From positions 1 to 64,000 of the forward strand of contig VXMP01000048.1 of the NCBI GenBank assembly GCA_009841075.1: a stretch of 64,000 nucleotides of DNA. The letters run 5' to 3'. The notes beneath the pieces were generated by a model. It did not search any database. It saw only the letters and a list, made by a program, of their open reading frames with translations, and had not been told where the DNA came from. Source of the DNA: Acidimicrobiia bacterium (GTDB lineage: Bacteria; Actinomycetota; Acidimicrobiia; Spongiisociales; Spongiisociaceae). This document shows, one piece after another, positions 46,176-58,298 of this stretch (the stretch's first letter is position 1; each line of letters begins with the position of its first letter). The position numbers were made by a program, and so were the translations under genes.

Positions 46176-46943
46176 ATGAAACTGGAAGGGAAGGCGGCTC
46201 TGGTAACCGGTGCCGGTTCGGGGATCGGCCAGGCGGCGGCGGAGTTATTCGCTTCCGCGGGAGCGTCCGTTGCGGTAGTAGACCTTAATCTCGCCGCGGC
46301 CAGTGCCACCGTAGACAAAATCACCGAAACGGGCGGCCAGGCCGTGGCGATCGCTGCCGACGTATCCTCCGCCGACCAGATCTCCCCGGCAGTCGACCAG
46401 GCCGCTCGACGGCTGGGCCGGCTCGACATCCTGTACAACAACGCCGGGGTTCCGGCGGCCGGATCGGTGCTGGATGCCGACGAGGATGATTGGGAGCACT
46501 GCTTCGATGTGAACGTCAAGGGAACCTTTCTGACCTCGAAAGCCGCTATCCCCCACCTGCAGAAAGACGGGGGCGGCTCGATTATCAACCAGGCCTCGGT
46601 CTCCGCCCTGGTAGGTGTCAGAGGGCTGGCCGCCTACAGCGCCGCCAAGGGAGCGGTGGTCTCCCTGACCAGGACGATGGCTCTCGACCTGGCACCGATG
46701 GGGATTCGGGTCAACGCCCTCTGTCCGGGCACGGTATTCACGCCTCTCATGGAGCCTCTGATGCGGGAAAGAGGGGGCGGTAGCATCGAAAAGGGTTTGG
46801 AGATCACCGCCGAAAAATACCCGATCGGAAGGATCGGAAGGCCCCACGAGATAGCTTCGGCCGCCTTGTTCCTGGCGTCCGACGAGGCCTCTTTCGTTAC
46901 CGGATCGATCTTCACCGTCGACGGCGGTATGACCGCCCAATAA
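46176..46943 (+). CDS. SDR oxidoreductase; candidate 2-(S)-hydroxypropyl-CoM dehydrogenase (XecE-like)
   Basis: VTGAGSGIGQA, YSAAK; C-term AEKYPIGRIGRPHEIASAALFLASDEASFVTGSIFTVDGGMTAQ resembles XecE; partner of divergent SDR. Confidence 0.65.
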   Translation: MKLEGKAALVTGAGSGIGQAAAELFASAGASVAVVDLNLAAASATVDKITETGGQAVAIAADVSSADQISPAVDQAARRLGRLDILYNNAGVPAAGSVLDADEDDWEHCFDVNVKGTFLTSKAAIPHLQKDGGGSIINQASVSALVGVRGLAAYSAAKGAVVSLTRTMALDLAPMGIRVNALCPGTVFTPLMEPLMRERGGGSIEKGLEITAEKYPIGRIGRPHEIASAALFLASDEASFVTGSIFTVDGGMTAQ

Positions 46944-46964
46944 GACCACCGATTGGGGTAGCCA

Positions 46965-47879
46965 ATGGGTATTCATCTGGGGTCCGACAAGCCGTCGGAT
47001 CTGCAAACCGCGGTAGCAATGATCCCGCCCGGCTCGATGGTGGCGCTGGGCGGCGGTTTGTCCGCTCGGCTCCCGATGGCCTTGGTGCGAGAGGTGATCC
47101 GAGCCGGGATCGGCGACCTGCATGTGGTGGGTTCCGCCCACTCCATAGACGTGGACATGCTGGCCGCCGCCGGATTGATCTCGGTCTGCGAAGAGAGCTA
47201 TGTGGGTTACGAGCAGGACCTGGGTCTGGCACCCGCTTTTCGGAGAGCCGCCCAGAAGGGCGATCTTGAGGCCAGGGAAAGCTGCTGTGACACCATACTC
47301 ACCCAGCTAAGGGCCGCCGAAATGGGCCTTTCCTTTCTGCCTGTCCACGGGGTTAAAGGGACCGACATCGAATCGCTGCACCCCGAATACGGCCGCATCA
47401 CCTGTCCGTTCACCGACCACGAATACGTGGTGGTTCCGCCCCTTTCGCCCGACGTGGCCTTGATCCACGCCCCGATCGGCGACCGTCAAGGCAACCTCCA
47501 TATCGAACAACCCTATGTGCTGGACGAACGCTTCGCGGTGGCTTCCGCCCAGGTGATAGCCACCGTGGATCGGATTGTCTCTACCCGAGAGGTAGTCGAG
47601 GCGGGAATCGTCATCCCGTTTTACCGGGTTTCGGCCCTAGTCGAGGTCCCCTTTGGTGCCCACCCCACCTCCTGTTACCCGGGCTACGCCTACGACCGGA
47701 ACCATCTGTCCGCCTGGGTGACGGCGGCGGGAACGCCGGAGGGTGCCGGCGACTATCTCCGTAACTATGTCACCGGAGTCGACGAGGCCGGTTATCGGCG
47801 GAGGATCGGACCGGAACGTCTGGAGCATTTGACCGGCTACCAGGCCTCGGAGGAAACCTGGATGGAGATTTTTCGATGA
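46965..47879 (+). CDS. CoA-transferase subunit alpha (glutaconate-CoA-transferase A/IpdA-like)
   Basis: IPPGSMVALGGGLSARLPMALVREVIRAGIGDLHVVGSAHSIDVDMLAAAGLI; DVALIHAPIGDRQGNLHIEQPYVLD. Confidence 0.82.
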   Translation: MGIHLGSDKPSDLQTAVAMIPPGSMVALGGGLSARLPMALVREVIRAGIGDLHVVGSAHSIDVDMLAAAGLISVCEESYVGYEQDLGLAPAFRRAAQKGDLEARESCCDTILTQLRAAEMGLSFLPVHGVKGTDIESLHPEYGRITCPFTDHEYVVVPPLSPDVALIHAPIGDRQGNLHIEQPYVLDERFAVASAQVIATVDRIVSTREVVEAGIVIPFYRVSALVEVPFGAHPTSCYPGYAYDRNHLSAWVTAAGTPEGAGDYLRNYVTGVDEAGYRRRIGPERLEHLTGYQASEETWMEIFR

Positions 47880-48685
47880 GCTACCGGTTCGGACTCGACG
47901 AATGGTTCGTGGTGGAGTTGGCCCGAACCGTCCACGACTCCGAGGTAGTCTTCCACGGATTCGGAAGCCCGTGCGCAACGGTCGCCATGCACCTCGCCAA
48001 ACGCACCCACGCCCCCTCCGCCCTCCTGATAGAGGGGGCCATGTATGCGGTCAACCCCTACCCGGCCTTCATCCCTCCGACCAGCAACGATCACTCCCTC
48101 AAACAGGGTGCCGTCTATTCGATGCGCTTCGAAGAGGCCTTCGACATGTCGGTGCGGGGGGAGGTCGATCATATGTTCCTGTCGGGTATCCAAATCGACT
48201 CCTTCGGCAACACCAACGTCACCGCCATCGGGCCGATGCCCACCCCCAAGGTGAAGCTCGGAGGCGGAGGCGGCGGCTGCAACATGTCGGCCACCATCAG
48301 GCGTCTCACCCTATGGACCACCAACCATCGGCCCGGCCGATGCCTGGTCGAAAAGTGCGACTTCGTAACGGATCTCGGCCATAGCACCAGGGAAGGAACC
48401 CGACTCGACCTGGGCTACACCGGAGGCGGCCCGCAGGCTCTGATCACCGAGTTGGGGGTGTTCGACTTCCCCGAGGGACGGGCTCGGCTCAGAGCCTTGT
48501 TTCCCGATGTGACCCGCCGAGAGGTGGCGGAAGCGACCGGCTTCGATTACCAGGAGGCACCCGACCTGGGTCCCTTGGAGAGGCCGGCCCGAAGCCAGAT
48601 CGAACATATCCGAACCATCGATCCCCTATCTGTCCGCCGCTCCGAGTTCCGTCCCGCCGAGCTGGAACGAACCTTCCCGCTATGA
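47876..48685 (+). CDS. CoA-transferase subunit beta (IpdB-like)
   Basis: VDHMFLSGIQIDSFGNTNVTAIG; GGGGGGCNMSATI; ATGA overlap with alpha subunit. Confidence 0.82.
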   Translation: MSYRFGLDEWFVVELARTVHDSEVVFHGFGSPCATVAMHLAKRTHAPSALLIEGAMYAVNPYPAFIPPTSNDHSLKQGAVYSMRFEEAFDMSVRGEVDHMFLSGIQIDSFGNTNVTAIGPMPTPKVKLGGGGGGCNMSATIRRLTLWTTNHRPGRCLVEKCDFVTDLGHSTREGTRLDLGYTGGGPQALITELGVFDFPEGRARLRALFPDVTRREVAEATGFDYQEAPDLGPLERPARSQIEHIRTIDPLSVRRSEFRPAELERTFPL

Positions 48686-50730
48686 GCCTGGACCCGGTCT
48701 TCAACCCTACCCGAGTGGCGGTGGTCGGGGCTTCGGATCGCCCGGGCAAGGTGGGCTCGGTTATCTGGCGCAACCTGTCCGGCTTTGACGGGGAGGTCAT
48801 CCCGGTCACCACCTCGGCGGAGCAGGTTGGGGGCGTTCCCACCGTGGCGGCCCTGACCGAAATAGAGGGCCGGGTTGATCTGGCCATCCTGTCCACCCCC
48901 GCCCGAGCCGCCCCGTCCATCGCCCGACAAGCCGCCGCCCAGGGAGTCGGGGCGATGGTGGTGCTGGCGGGCGGATTCGCCGAGAGCGGGCCGGAGGGTG
49001 CCGACCTTCAGGCCGAGCTGGTGGAAGCGGCCGGGGCGGTCAGGATCGTGGGCCCCAACTGCTTCGGCGTGCAGAATATCGCCCGGGGACTCAACGCCAC
49101 CATAACCATGGCCGGAGATATAGAACCTGGTCGGGTGGCCTTGATAACCCAGTCCGGTGCCTACGGGATGGCCATTCATTCGATGGCTTCGGACGAACGG
49201 CTCCGGTTCGGGAAGGTCTATTCTTCAGGCAATAAAGCCGACATCAACGACCCCGAGATAATCCGCTACCTTCATTCGGATCCCCAAACCGACGTGATCT
49301 GTCTGTTGGCGGAGTCGGTCACCGACGGCTCGGAGTTGGCCGCCGCCATTCGGGCCACCTCGCCCACCAAACCGGTCATCGTGGCCAAGACCGGTCGGAG
49401 CGAAGCCGGAGCCCGGGCGGCTCAATCCCATACCGGTTCGATGGGCACCGATCACGCCCTGTTCGGTGCGGCCATGCGGCAGGCCGGAGCTATCACGGTC
49501 CGGTCAGGTTTGGAGATGCTGGACGTGGCGAGAGTGCTGGCCGAACAGCCCCTTCCCGGCGGAAGTCGAGCCGCCATCATCACCAACTCCGGAGGGGTGG
49601 GGGTGGAGCTGTCCGACATGCTCGGAGACGAGGGGGTGGATGTTCCGGAGCTGTCAGAGGACCTTCAGAGCCGGATAGCCGAGCGCCTTCCCCCGATCGG
49701 AGGGGCGGGCAATCCGGTGGACATGACCCCGATCTGGTCCCGCTTCGCCGAGCTCTATCCCTGGCTGACCGACACGCTGGCCCGATCCGGTGAAGTTGAC
49801 GTGGTGATCCCCATCCTTCTGCAGAGGGCCGCTCTGGACGAAGCCACCCTGGTGGGTATCAGGGATACGGTGGCGACCTTACGGGCCGACGGTAATCGGG
49901 TACCGGTGGTCTGCTGTTGGGTTACCCCTCGGGAGGGACGCGACCGAGCGGATGTCCTGCAAACCGAGGGTATCCCCTGTCTGGAATGGCCGGAGAGGGT
50001 GGCGCGTGCGGTGGGCCATGCGGTGCGTTATTCGGCGATCCGATCCGAGCTTACGGCGGCACCGGCGGTCGAGCGGGCACCGACCCTCCCCTTTCCCGAC
50101 GGACCCATCCCCCTCCTTGAGGCCGCCGATCTGCTGGCGGATTACGGGATCCGTACCCCTCCGAGTGAGCTTTGCCGGACCCCGGATCAAGCCGTTGAAG
50201 CGGCCGACCGGATGGATTATCAGGTGGTGATGAAGACCACCTCGCCGGAAGTAGCCCACCGTACCGAGCTGCAGGGGGTACGGATGGGCCTTGCCTCCGA
50301 CGAGGAAATCCGCTCCGCCTTCTATGATCTGACCCGGCTGGGACCCGAGGTAGCGGTACAGCTTCTGGTGAAGGGGGAGGAGATGGTGGTGGGGGCGCTG
50401 CAAGATCCGGTTTTCGGGCCGGTGGTTATGGTCGGAATGGGCGGAACCTTGGTGGAGCTTATGCAGGATGTACGGTTTGCCCTTGCCCCTATAACCCACG
50501 CCGAAGCCCGGGATATGCTGGAAAGCCTGACCGGTTTCCCGATTCTCGCCGGCTACCGAGGCCGGCCGCCGGTTGACGTCTCCGGCCTGGTCGAGGTGGT
50601 AGTCCGAACCGCTCGGCTGATCGGTGAGCACCCCGAATTGGGAGAGATCGACCTGAACCCGGTCTTGGTGGGCGAAACCGGCACCGTAGCCGTGGACTGG
50701 AAGCTCTACATAGATCGCACTTTAAGATGA
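48682..50730 (+). CDS. NDP-forming acyl-CoA ligase family protein (fused alpha-beta)
   Basis: RVAVVGASDRPGKVGSVIWRNL; ALITQSGAYGMAIHSMA; KTGRSEAGARAAQSHTGSMGTD; ATP-grasp LLADYGIRTP...VMKTTSPEVAHRTELQGVRMGL; ATGA overlap. Confidence 0.88.
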   Translation: MSLDPVFNPTRVAVVGASDRPGKVGSVIWRNLSGFDGEVIPVTTSAEQVGGVPTVAALTEIEGRVDLAILSTPARAAPSIARQAAAQGVGAMVVLAGGFAESGPEGADLQAELVEAAGAVRIVGPNCFGVQNIARGLNATITMAGDIEPGRVALITQSGAYGMAIHSMASDERLRFGKVYSSGNKADINDPEIIRYLHSDPQTDVICLLAESVTDGSELAAAIRATSPTKPVIVAKTGRSEAGARAAQSHTGSMGTDHALFGAAMRQAGAITVRSGLEMLDVARVLAEQPLPGGSRAAIITNSGGVGVELSDMLGDEGVDVPELSEDLQSRIAERLPPIGGAGNPVDMTPIWSRFAELYPWLTDTLARSGEVDVVIPILLQRAALDEATLVGIRDTVATLRADGNRVPVVCCWVTPREGRDRADVLQTEGIPCLEWPERVARAVGHAVRYSAIRSELTAAPAVERAPTLPFPDGPIPLLEAADLLADYGIRTPPSELCRTPDQAVEAADRMDYQVVMKTTSPEVAHRTELQGVRMGLASDEEIRSAFYDLTRLGPEVAVQLLVKGEEMVVGALQDPVFGPVVMVGMGGTLVELMQDVRFALAPITHAEARDMLESLTGFPILAGYRGRPPVDVSGLVEVVVRTARLIGEHPELGEIDLNPVLVGETGTVAVDWKLYIDRTLR

Positions 50731-51119
50731 GCCGGCCGCAAGTGCCAACGGTCACGGCCTGGCTGGTATACGACGGGGAATGCCCGCTCTGTTCCAATTA
50801 CACCCGCTTTCTGAGCCTTAAAGAGTCGGGCATAGATCTGGTGCCGGTTGACGCTCGGACGGGCGGGCCGTTGGTGGACGAGATCCGGCAACTCCCTCAT
50901 AACCTGGACGAGGGGATGGTGCTGAAGTTGGACAGTCAGTTCTACATCGGCCACCAGGCCCTAGGCGTCCTGGCCCTCCTATCGGACCAGAGCAGCCTCC
51001 TCGCCAAGCTCAACCACCGACTATTCGGCTCGCCTAAGGCAGCCCGCCTGGGCTATCCGCTGCTGAGGGCGGCCCGACGGATAATCCTGGCCGTCAAGCG
51101 GATACCGCCCCTCACCTAG
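50727..51119 (+). CDS. DCC/DUF393 family thiol-disulfide oxidoreductase-like protein
   Basis: VYDGECPLCSNYTRFLSLKESGIDLVPVDART. Confidence 0.85.
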   Translation: MSRPQVPTVTAWLVYDGECPLCSNYTRFLSLKESGIDLVPVDARTGGPLVDEIRQLPHNLDEGMVLKLDSQFYIGHQALGVLALLSDQSSLLAKLNHRLFGSPKAARLGYPLLRAARRIILAVKRIPPLT

Positions 51120-51124
51120 CTCAA

Positions 51125-52147
51125 CTAACCGCCGATATAGCTCATTTCGACCTTCTGCAGGTCAACCGTGTCCAGGGACCGAATCTCCGAATAGCGATCA
51201 TCCCGAACCTCCCAGACCTGGCGTAGAGCATCAACCACCTCTTCCTCTCCGGCACCGGAGCGCAGCATCCGGCGCAGGTCCGTACCCCCCACTGCGAACA
51301 GGCAGGTGTAGAGCACCCCCTCCGCCGAGACACGAGCCCGGGTGCAGGTCCCGCAGAAGGGTTGGGTAACCGAGGCGATGAAACCCACCTCTCCCCCACC
51401 GTCTACATATCGCCACCTCCTGGCTACTTCCCCCCGGTAGTTGGGTGCCACCGGCTCGATCGGGAAGCGGCCGTTGATAGCCTCGATGAGCTCTTGAGCC
51501 GGTACCACATCGTCCATCCTCCAGCCGTTGCTGGCCCCGACGTCCATGTATTCGATGAAGCGCAAAATGTGCCCTGTACCCCGAAAGTAGGCGGCCATAT
51601 CCACGGCGTCTTGGTCGTTGACTCCCCGTTTCACCACCGCGTTGACCTTGACCGGAAGTCCGGCGGCCGAAGCAACCTCGATCCCGTCCAGTACCGCCGA
51701 CACGGGGAATCCGACATCGTTCATGGCTTGGAAGGTGTCTTCGTCAAGGGAGTCAAGCGACACCGTCACCCGAGACAATCCGGCCGCGGCCAGGCCTTCC
51801 GCTTTGCGGGCCAGCAAAGACCCGTTGGTGGTTAGGGTCACCTCGCAGTCGGTTGCATCGGTGAGCATGGAAATCAGCCGCTCTATCCCCCGGCGCAGGA
51901 GGGGCTCGCCTCCGGTGAGACGGATTTTCTGTACCCCGAAGCGCTCGAATGCCCGGGAAAGGAAGACCATTTCCTCGAAGGTAAGCAGCAGGTCCCGCTG
52001 CAAAAAAACGTACTCGCGGTTGAAGATCTCCGCCGGCATGCAGTAGCGGCAGCGAAAGTTGCAGCGGTCGGTAACCGAAAGCCGAAGATCACGAACCGGA
52101 CGACCTCGTGTATCCACTACCGAGGACGGTTTAATCAAACTTGTCAT
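51125..52147 (-). CDS. moaA: GTP 3',8-cyclase (molybdenum cofactor biosynthesis)
   Basis: LRLSVTDRCNFRCRYCMPAEIF radical-SAM motif; C-term FCGTCTRARVSAEGVLYTCLF second cluster; RLTGGEPLLR. Confidence 0.96.
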   Translation of the reverse strand: MTSLIKPSSVVDTRGRPVRDLRLSVTDRCNFRCRYCMPAEIFNREYVFLQRDLLLTFEEMVFLSRAFERFGVQKIRLTGGEPLLRRGIERLISMLTDATDCEVTLTTNGSLLARKAEGLAAAGLSRVTVSLDSLDEDTFQAMNDVGFPVSAVLDGIEVASAAGLPVKVNAVVKRGVNDQDAVDMAAYFRGTGHILRFIEYMDVGASNGWRMDDVVPAQELIEAINGRFPIEPVAPNYRGEVARRWRYVDGGGEVGFIASVTQPFCGTCTRARVSAEGVLYTCLFAVGGTDLRRMLRSGAGEEEVVDALRQVWEVRDDRYSEIRSLDTVDLQKVEMSYIGG

Positions 52148-52189
52148 CAGACCACTTAAGGGTACCGCTTGAGAATAGGTAGCCCGACC

Positions 52190-52411
52190 TTACCGTTCGG
52201 AACGGCCTTGGTTCAGGTCGTTGACTATATCCGAGGCCTTGACGTTTAGATCCGGTAGGTCTGCGAGTAAGGGCCGGTTATCGACGCGCCGGGTAAACCG
52301 CGTCAGCTCACGGACAGCCAAGGCAGAAACCGACATACCCTCCCGGTCGGCTAGGGTCTTCAGGCGCTTCACTACTTCTTCAGGGACATTGCGAAGATGC
52401 CAGATCGTCAT
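52190..52411 (-). CDS. FitA/VapB-like ribbon-helix-helix antitoxin, no adjacent toxin
   Basis: MTIWHLRNVPEEVVKRLKTLADREGMSVSALAVRELTRF. Confidence 0.75.
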   Translation of the reverse strand: MTIWHLRNVPEEVVKRLKTLADREGMSVSALAVRELTRFTRRVDNRPLLADLPDLNVKASDIVNDLNQGRSER

Positions 52412-52525
52412 AACAGGCTCTATTTTAGAAAGTTCCGGTAGGGTAGAAGGGTTGGGTACCTTGAGACGGGTCCCGAACCTCGGATTAAGATAGGGCGCAC
52501 CAATAATTCGGTTTTATACAAATAA

Positions 52526-54993
<2,468 letters not shown>

Positions 54994-55002
54994 ATCCGGG
55001 CT

Positions 55003-55923
55003 TTACCGGCCGGCCAACTCGATAAGCAGATTGCGGGTGTCGTCGGTTCCGATGCCGGTGTCGAAAGGAACCGCCCACACATCGGTTGCGCCGGCTTCGA
55101 ACAGGGCTTGGATCCGTGAGCGGACGGTTTTCGAATCGCCGGTTATGACCAGATCAGCCGGTCCATCCACCCCCTCCCTGTCGAACAGACGTCGGTAGTT
55201 GACCAGGTTGCCGTACATCCCGAAGGTTTGGGCGGCGGCTGCACCGGCCCGGTCCGGATCGTCATCCACCGCCACCGGGATGCCGGCCACCACCCGGGGC
55301 GCGGGTCGTCCGGTCGATTCCGCCCCCTCGTTGACGGCGGGTACGACCACATCCTCCAGTGACTTGGGTCCGGCCAGCCAGGTGGTGACACCATCGGCCT
55401 TCTCCCCCGCCAGACGACACATAGCCTGTGCCAATCCCCCCACGATGATCGGGGGCTTCGAGGTGCCGGGTACGTTGATCGCTGCCTCTACCCGGTAATG
55501 ATCCCCTGAGAAGCTCACTGAACCGGTGCCGAGCATCCCGTCCAGAACGGTCAGATAATCTCGGAGGTGTCCGATCTGACTGGAGTAGTCCAGCCCGTGC
55601 ATCCCCTCGATAACCGGGCGATGGGAAACGCCTACCCCCAGCACCAACCTCCCCCCTGAAAGGGACTGGACGGTGGCGGCGGCCTGGGCTAGAGCAACCG
55701 GATGCCGAGGATAGGTGGGAACCACCCCTACCCCCAGCTCGATGGTGGAGGTGCGCAGGGCGGCCCCGGCCAGCATGGTCAGGGAGTCGATTCCTCGGCT
55801 GAAGTGGATGCACCAGGCCGATCCGAAACCGTCCTGCTCGGCGGCTACCGCCTCATCTATAACCGCCTCGGGGGATTTGAAAACCCCGATCGGCTCGCCT
55901 CCGATCAGAATCGTGATATTCAT
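55003..55923 (-). CDS. LLM-class (luciferase-like) F420-dependent oxidoreductase
   Basis: ELGVGVVPTYPRHPVALAQAAATVQSLSGGRLVLGVGVSHRPVIEGMHGLDY. Confidence 0.88.
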   Translation of the reverse strand: MNITILIGGEPIGVFKSPEAVIDEAVAAEQDGFGSAWCIHFSRGIDSLTMLAGAALRTSTIELGVGVVPTYPRHPVALAQAAATVQSLSGGRLVLGVGVSHRPVIEGMHGLDYSSQIGHLRDYLTVLDGMLGTGSVSFSGDHYRVEAAINVPGTSKPPIIVGGLAQAMCRLAGEKADGVTTWLAGPKSLEDVVVPAVNEGAESTGRPAPRVVAGIPVAVDDDPDRAGAAAAQTFGMYGNLVNYRRLFDREGVDGPADLVITGDSKTVRSRIQALFEAGATDVWAVPFDTGIGTDDTRNLLIELAGR

Positions 55924-55944
55924 TCCGGTCTCCTCATCCAGGAG

Positions 55945-56685
55945 TCAACCGATGGTGGCGTTCAATAGCTTCAGCAGCCGTGACATGGTGTCACCGACGG
56001 CGGCGTGATGGTAGGAGTCGGAATCGTCATCCAAGTAGTGATGGCCTACTCCTTCATAAACAATCCATCGTCCGTGCGGGTTAAGCCCTTGGGCCTGGTC
56101 GACCTCGGCGACCGAAACCAGCTCATCGTCGGCACCGTAGAGGCCCAGCACCGGCATCGGTAACATCTCCAGGGCTTCGGCCGCCGGAAGTTGGCGGTGT
56201 CCGTCACCGGTCAGAGGGGCGTATATGACACACAGTGCCCCGACCGTCTGCTGTCTATAGGCGGCGTATACCAGGGCGAACCGTCCCCCGACATCGATTC
56301 CCACCATCCCGATCCGACCCGGGCGAGCCCAACCCGCCGGATCGGCCAGAGCGAAGGAAACCGCGTCCTCGATATCGGCCCGGGCGCGGCGGTCGCTGAT
56401 TTCGTTATAGGCGGCAGCCAGATCATCGAAAGAGGCTTCCGGTCCGGGATGCCGGCCCCGGGTGAGGTCCGGTACCAACACCGCGTAGCCGTGTCGGGCC
56501 AGCCGACGGGCCATATCTTTGACAAAGGGAACAATCCCGTCCAGCGGTGGCAAAAGCACAACCAGTGGATAGTCGCCGATCCGGTCGGGGCGGGCCATGT
56601 AGCCGTTGGTGAACCCGGCACCCGAGGGCATGGCGAAGTCACGATACAGTATTTCCAGGGTTCCCTCGTGTTGCAGAACCGCCAT
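55945..56685 (-). CDS. dienelactone hydrolase family protein
   Basis: VVLLPPLDGIVPFVKDMARRLARHGYAVLVPDLTRG; RIGMVGIDVGGRFALVYAA; GVGHHYLDD. Confidence 0.75.
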   Translation of the reverse strand: MAVLQHEGTLEILYRDFAMPSGAGFTNGYMARPDRIGDYPLVVLLPPLDGIVPFVKDMARRLARHGYAVLVPDLTRGRHPGPEASFDDLAAAYNEISDRRARADIEDAVSFALADPAGWARPGRIGMVGIDVGGRFALVYAAYRQQTVGALCVIYAPLTGDGHRQLPAAEALEMLPMPVLGLYGADDELVSVAEVDQAQGLNPHGRWIVYEGVGHHYLDDDSDSYHHAAVGDTMSRLLKLLNATIG

Positions 56686-56928
56686 TCGTCAAACCTCTCC
56701 CGGTCATTCCTCTAGAAGGGTACGCCCACCCATGGTAGCGAGACTTGCGGCGTGGCGGCACCCACCCCTTAAGCTATGACGGCAGGGTTGTCATTTTGAT
56801 TATCTTGAGAATGATAAAAATTAGGCTGTGTCTGGCTTACTAGCCCTTTTTGCGTCAATTAAGATAGGGCGAAAGCCACAAGGGGTACTTCTCTTCTTGT
56901 GTAGGGTATACTGGCGAACGGAGCATAT

Positions 56929-57606
56929 ATGGAAATATCCACACTGGCGATCATTGGCACCCTGGTCACGATCTACATACGCCTGGCAATAGTCGGGCGA
57001 GACAACAAACGTCTTCGGGCTGAGATGCTGCACGGATTCGGCGCACTTGATAAGAAAATCGACACGCTACGAACCGAAATGAAGGCCGGCGACCAGGCAC
57101 TAGCCGGCAAAATCGACGAACTGCGCACCGACATGAACAACGGCGACCAGGCACTACGCGACGAATTGAGCAAGGAGATAAAAACCGGTGACCAGGCACT
57201 ACGAACCGACATGAACACCGGTAACCAGGCACTAGCCAACAAAATCGACCAACTACGAACCGACATGAACAACGGCGACCAGGCACTAGCCGGTAAAATC
57301 GACACCGTCGACAAGTCGCTCAGCGGCAAAATCGACCAACTACGAACCGACATGAACAACGGCGACCAGGCACTACGAACCGACATGATCGCCGGTGACC
57401 AGGCACTAGCCGGTAAAATCGAGACCACGAGCCAGGCACTACGCGACGAATTGAGCAGGGAGATGAACCGGGGCTTTGACATTGTGTACCAGCGGCTTGA
57501 CCGGATCGAGGACAGTGTATTGGATCTCACCAGGTCCCTCGGACAGGTTGAAGGCCGAAGCGAGATGCTGTCGACTGCTTCTCATTCCCCCGCCAACCCT
57601 CATTAG
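56929..57606 (+). CDS. membrane-anchored coiled-coil repeat protein
   Basis: N-terminal TM (STLAIIGTLVTIYIRLAIV) then 11-residue (GDQALAGKIDE) and 7-residue (LRTDMNN) repeats. Confidence 0.8.
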   Translation: MEISTLAIIGTLVTIYIRLAIVGRDNKRLRAEMLHGFGALDKKIDTLRTEMKAGDQALAGKIDELRTDMNNGDQALRDELSKEIKTGDQALRTDMNTGNQALANKIDQLRTDMNNGDQALAGKIDTVDKSLSGKIDQLRTDMNNGDQALRTDMIAGDQALAGKIETTSQALRDELSREMNRGFDIVYQRLDRIEDSVLDLTRSLGQVEGRSEMLSTASHSPANPH

Positions 57607-58298
57607 TGATCCCGCCGGCCATGCCTCAACTCTGTCACCTCTCCTGCGGTCAAGGTGACCGGCCCCCGGGCGGTTGCCACTTCCAATCCCCCCTGAGGTG
57701 AAACGGTAACCGCCCGCCCCCTTCCGTCCGGCACCCAGGTGATCAGTCGGTCGAGGGTCGAACAAAGCCGCCGATATTCCTCATGTGGCCATAGATCAAC
57801 AGGTCGGGAAACCATCTCCAGTAGCTCACCGGCCCAACTTCTCCCTAGTTCGACGGCTGCCTCGACACCCGGGTCTTCGTCAAAGATCGCTCCCCATCCG
57901 CAGGGAGGGTCGGGCCAGTAAAGGTTGGCACCCCATCCCGTGATAACCCTTCCCCCGCCCGCCTCCGTCAGGATGCCACCCAGCTTCTCGTCCCCACGCA
58001 TCAGATCGTTGGGCCATTTCAAGGTCAAACCGTCCGGGTGATAGCGCAATGCCCTGACCGCAGCCACCCCGGACACCAACGTAATTAGAGGCCATCTCGA
58101 GGTGGGCCAGATGGGACGAAAACCTAAGGAGGCAGCCACCGCCCGAGGCGCGTTCGCCCAGTCGGCACCGGATCGTCCCCTTCCCCGGGTTTGGGACCGA
58201 GCCACCACCAAAAGCGGTGCCGAACCCAATCGTTTCGCCACCTCATCCTGGGTGGAAGTGGTTTCGTCCAAAACCACGGTCTCAAAATTTGTATCCAT
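57603..58298 (-). CDS. birA: biotin--[acetyl-CoA-carboxylase] ligase
   Basis: ETTSTQDEVAKRL; SQTRGRGRSGADW; LKWPNDLMRGDEKLGGILTEA. Confidence 0.92.
   Translation of the reverse strand: MDTNFETVVLDETTSTQDEVAKRLGSAPLLVVARSQTRGRGRSGADWANAPRAVAASLGFRPIWPTSRWPLITLVSGVAAVRALRYHPDGLTLKWPNDLMRGDEKLGGILTEAGGGRVITGWGANLYWPDPPCGWGAIFDEDPGVEAAVELGRSWAGELLEMVSRPVDLWPHEEYRRLCSTLDRLITWVPDGRGRAVTVSPQGGLEVATARGPVTLTAGEVTELRHGRRDH

Noticed and set aside
56790-56820. Fur-box-like TTGATTATCTTGAGAATGATAAA upstream of the coiled-coil gene
   Set aside because: Poor dyad symmetry and no iron-related gene downstream.
57000-57450. Tandem DNA repeats considered as a CRISPR-like array
   Set aside because: Repeats are in-frame multiples of 3 encoding a periodic coiled coil; no unique spacers of constant length and no cas genes.
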